Assembly (NCBI GenBank): GCA_903838095.1
Contig: CAILXE010000262.1
Coordinates: forward strand, 1 to 7,735
Length of the DNA stretch: 7,735 bases
Direction of reading: 5' to 3'
Source of the DNA: an uncultured Chlorobiaceae bacterium
Lineage (GTDB): Bacteria > Bacteroidota > Chlorobiia > Chlorobiales > Chlorobiaceae
Shown here: positions 6,879 to 7,735 of the stretch, piece by piece
How positions within the stretch are numbered: the stretch's first letter is position 1
How the letters are laid out: the number at the start of each line of letters is the position of its first letter
Notes under the pieces: model-generated
What the model was told of the DNA's origin: nothing
Seen by the model: only the letters and a program-made list of their open reading frames with translations
Databases searched by the model: none
Made by a program: the position numbers and the translations under genes

Positions 6879-7517
6879 ATGAAGGTCAAACAGTTTCGTA
6901 CAGGTGGTGACAGGAACTTCGGTTACCTTGTCGCCGATGAGGTTTCGAGGGAAGCGCTCGTCATTGATGCCTCGTTCAATCCAGGCATGATTGTTCGGTT
7001 TGCTGCGGATGAAGGTTTTGTCATCCGGTATATCTTTTCAACGCACGGTCATGATGATCATACCAATGGCAATGAGGCCATCAGCAAGATGACTGGTCTT
7101 GTTCCCCTCCTTTACGGTGGCCGCTCTGTGAATGGCATTGATGTGGTGGATGGGGCAGTGTTTCCGCTTGGCGGCCTCGAAGTGCGAATTCTTTACACTC
7201 CCGGGCATACCAAAGACTCAATGTGTCTGTATGTCGGTGATGCTCTTTTTACCGGAGATACCCTTTTTACAGGGAAAGTCGGAGGCACTGCCACTGAAGA
7301 GCAGGCGATTGATGAATACGCATCTCTTCATCAAAAAATTATGGCGTTACCTGACATGACAACCGTGTATCCGGGACATGATTATGGTACCTCACCGGTC
7401 TCGTCAATTGGTCATGAGCGAATAACCAACCCTTTTTTGTTACAGAAAGATTTTGGCGGGTTTCTGTGGCTCAAAAAAAACTGGGCGGCATACAAACAAG
7501 CTCACGGGATTGCATAA
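6879..7517 (+). CDS. MBL-fold metallo-hydrolase, glyoxalase II/ETHE1-like
   Basis: A 212-aa metallo-beta-lactamase-fold protein. The metal ligands are all present: T55-HGHDDH (His56, His58, Asp60, His61), His110 in TPGHT, Asp127 in FTGDTLF and His167 in YPGHDYG. The C-terminal segment SSIGHERITNPFL is typical of the glyoxalase II/persulfide dioxygenase branch. Glyoxalase II hydrolyses S-lactoylglutathione with a binuclear site; ETHE1/CstB-type enzymes use one iron to oxidise persulfides. The usual GR(T/D) after the Asp ligand is GGT here (135-137), so the thiol-substrate pocket may differ. There is no rhodanese domain. The start at 6879 is preferred because GGAGG (6866-6870) lies 8 nt upstream; an in-frame ATG at 6864 overlaps the preceding stop (TGATG) and has no such site. 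Operon context with a CstR-like repressor favours a sulfur-related role, as inference. Confidence 0.92.
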   Translation: MKVKQFRTGGDRNFGYLVADEVSREALVIDASFNPGMIVRFAADEGFVIRYIFSTHGHDDHTNGNEAISKMTGLVPLLYGGRSVNGIDVVDGAVFPLGGLEVRILYTPGHTKDSMCLYVGDALFTGDTLFTGKVGGTATEEQAIDEYASLHQKIMALPDMTTVYPGHDYGTSPVSSIGHERITNPFLLQKDFGGFLWLKKNWAAYKQAHGIA

Positions 7518-7527
7518 TTTGAGTTTT

Positions 7528-7592
7528 GAGCGGGCACTTTTTGTATTTATGTTATTTTTTTTTATAAATTAACTTTCTTGTGCCACTCGCTC
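7528..7592 (+). repeat. Imperfect inverted repeat flanking an AT-rich stretch
   Basis: GAGCG-GGCAC (7528-7537) is complementary to GTGCC-act-CGCTC (7580-7592), giving a 10-bp stem with a 3-nt bulge. It encloses 42 nt that are very A/T-rich, including a run of nine T. It lies just after the MBL-fold gene. It could fold in RNA as a 3'-end structure or be chance; the long loop argues against a simple terminator. Confidence 0.35.
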
Positions 7593-7598
7593 GAATGT

Positions 7599-7621
7599 AG
7601 AGCCCGGCTTCCCGGCTTTTT
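7599..7621 (+). terminator. Possible Rho-independent terminator of the efflux operon
   Basis: AGCCCGG (7601-7607) can pair with CCCGGCT (7611-7617) around a CTT loop, with one internal C-C mismatch, and TTTT (7618-7621) follows directly. It lies about 80 nt after the stop of the MBL-fold gene. The stem is short and imperfect, so this is a moderate candidate; no better one is seen closer to the gene. Confidence 0.4.
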
Positions 7622-7735
7622 CCTGAATTCTGAAATAAAATCGGTCCAATCCTGTCATCTTCTCCTGAAGGGATGGATGGGCATTATGAGCTTTTATAAC
7701 TTAAGTAACCTGTGTTGACTATGGATCAGCTTATA

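Noticed and set aside
7715..7735. TTGACT followed by ATG at 7721, possibly the start of a next promoter or gene
   Set aside because: The window ends after five codons and no ribosome binding site is seen, so neither reading can be supported.

Overview
The window most likely comes from a green sulfur bacterium (Chlorobiaceae: Chlorobium/Pelodictyon type). This is inferred from the protein styles, the moderate GC content and the gene types, not from any marker gene. All supported genes lie on the + strand and form two blocks separated by a strong intrinsic terminator.

Block 1 (about 220-1591) holds three poorly characterised genes. The first is a 120-aa charged, low-complexity protein with an amphipathic C-terminal helix. 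The second is an 86-aa glycine-rich hydrophobic protein with a GTG start. The third is a 209-aa soluble protein resembling the DUF1997/SRPBCC-like families of phototrophs. The first two recall small chlorosome-envelope-type proteins, but only weakly. The block ends in a hairpin plus T-tract at 1616-1658.

Block 2 (1718-7517) is a compact five-gene operon with intergenic gaps of 6 to 31 nt. It encodes a CsoR/CstR-family (DUF156) repressor, a TolC-type outer-membrane factor, a 1067-aa RND inner-membrane pump, a 102-aa P-II-like protein with a Cys-x-Cys motif, and a glyoxalase II/ETHE1-like metallo-beta-lactamase-fold hydrolase. A 9-3-9 inverted repeat with a GGG centre (1669-1689), just upstream of the regulator, looks like its own operator.

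Two things stand out. The regulator carries Cys35-Asn60-Cys64 instead of the Cys-His-Cys copper site, which is the arrangement of the persulfide sensor CstR. The pump carries the Asp-Asp proton-relay signature of drug/hydrophobe exporters rather than the heavy-metal type. In a sulfide-oxidising lineage, with an ETHE1-like hydrolase in the same operon, this points to a pump operon responding to reactive sulfur rather than copper. No periplasmic adaptor (HlyD/MFP) gene lies between TolC and the pump, which is unusual for a tripartite system.

The last 218 bp (7518-7735) contain no supported gene. They hold a weak terminator-like hairpin and an AT-rich stretch flanked by complementary arms.
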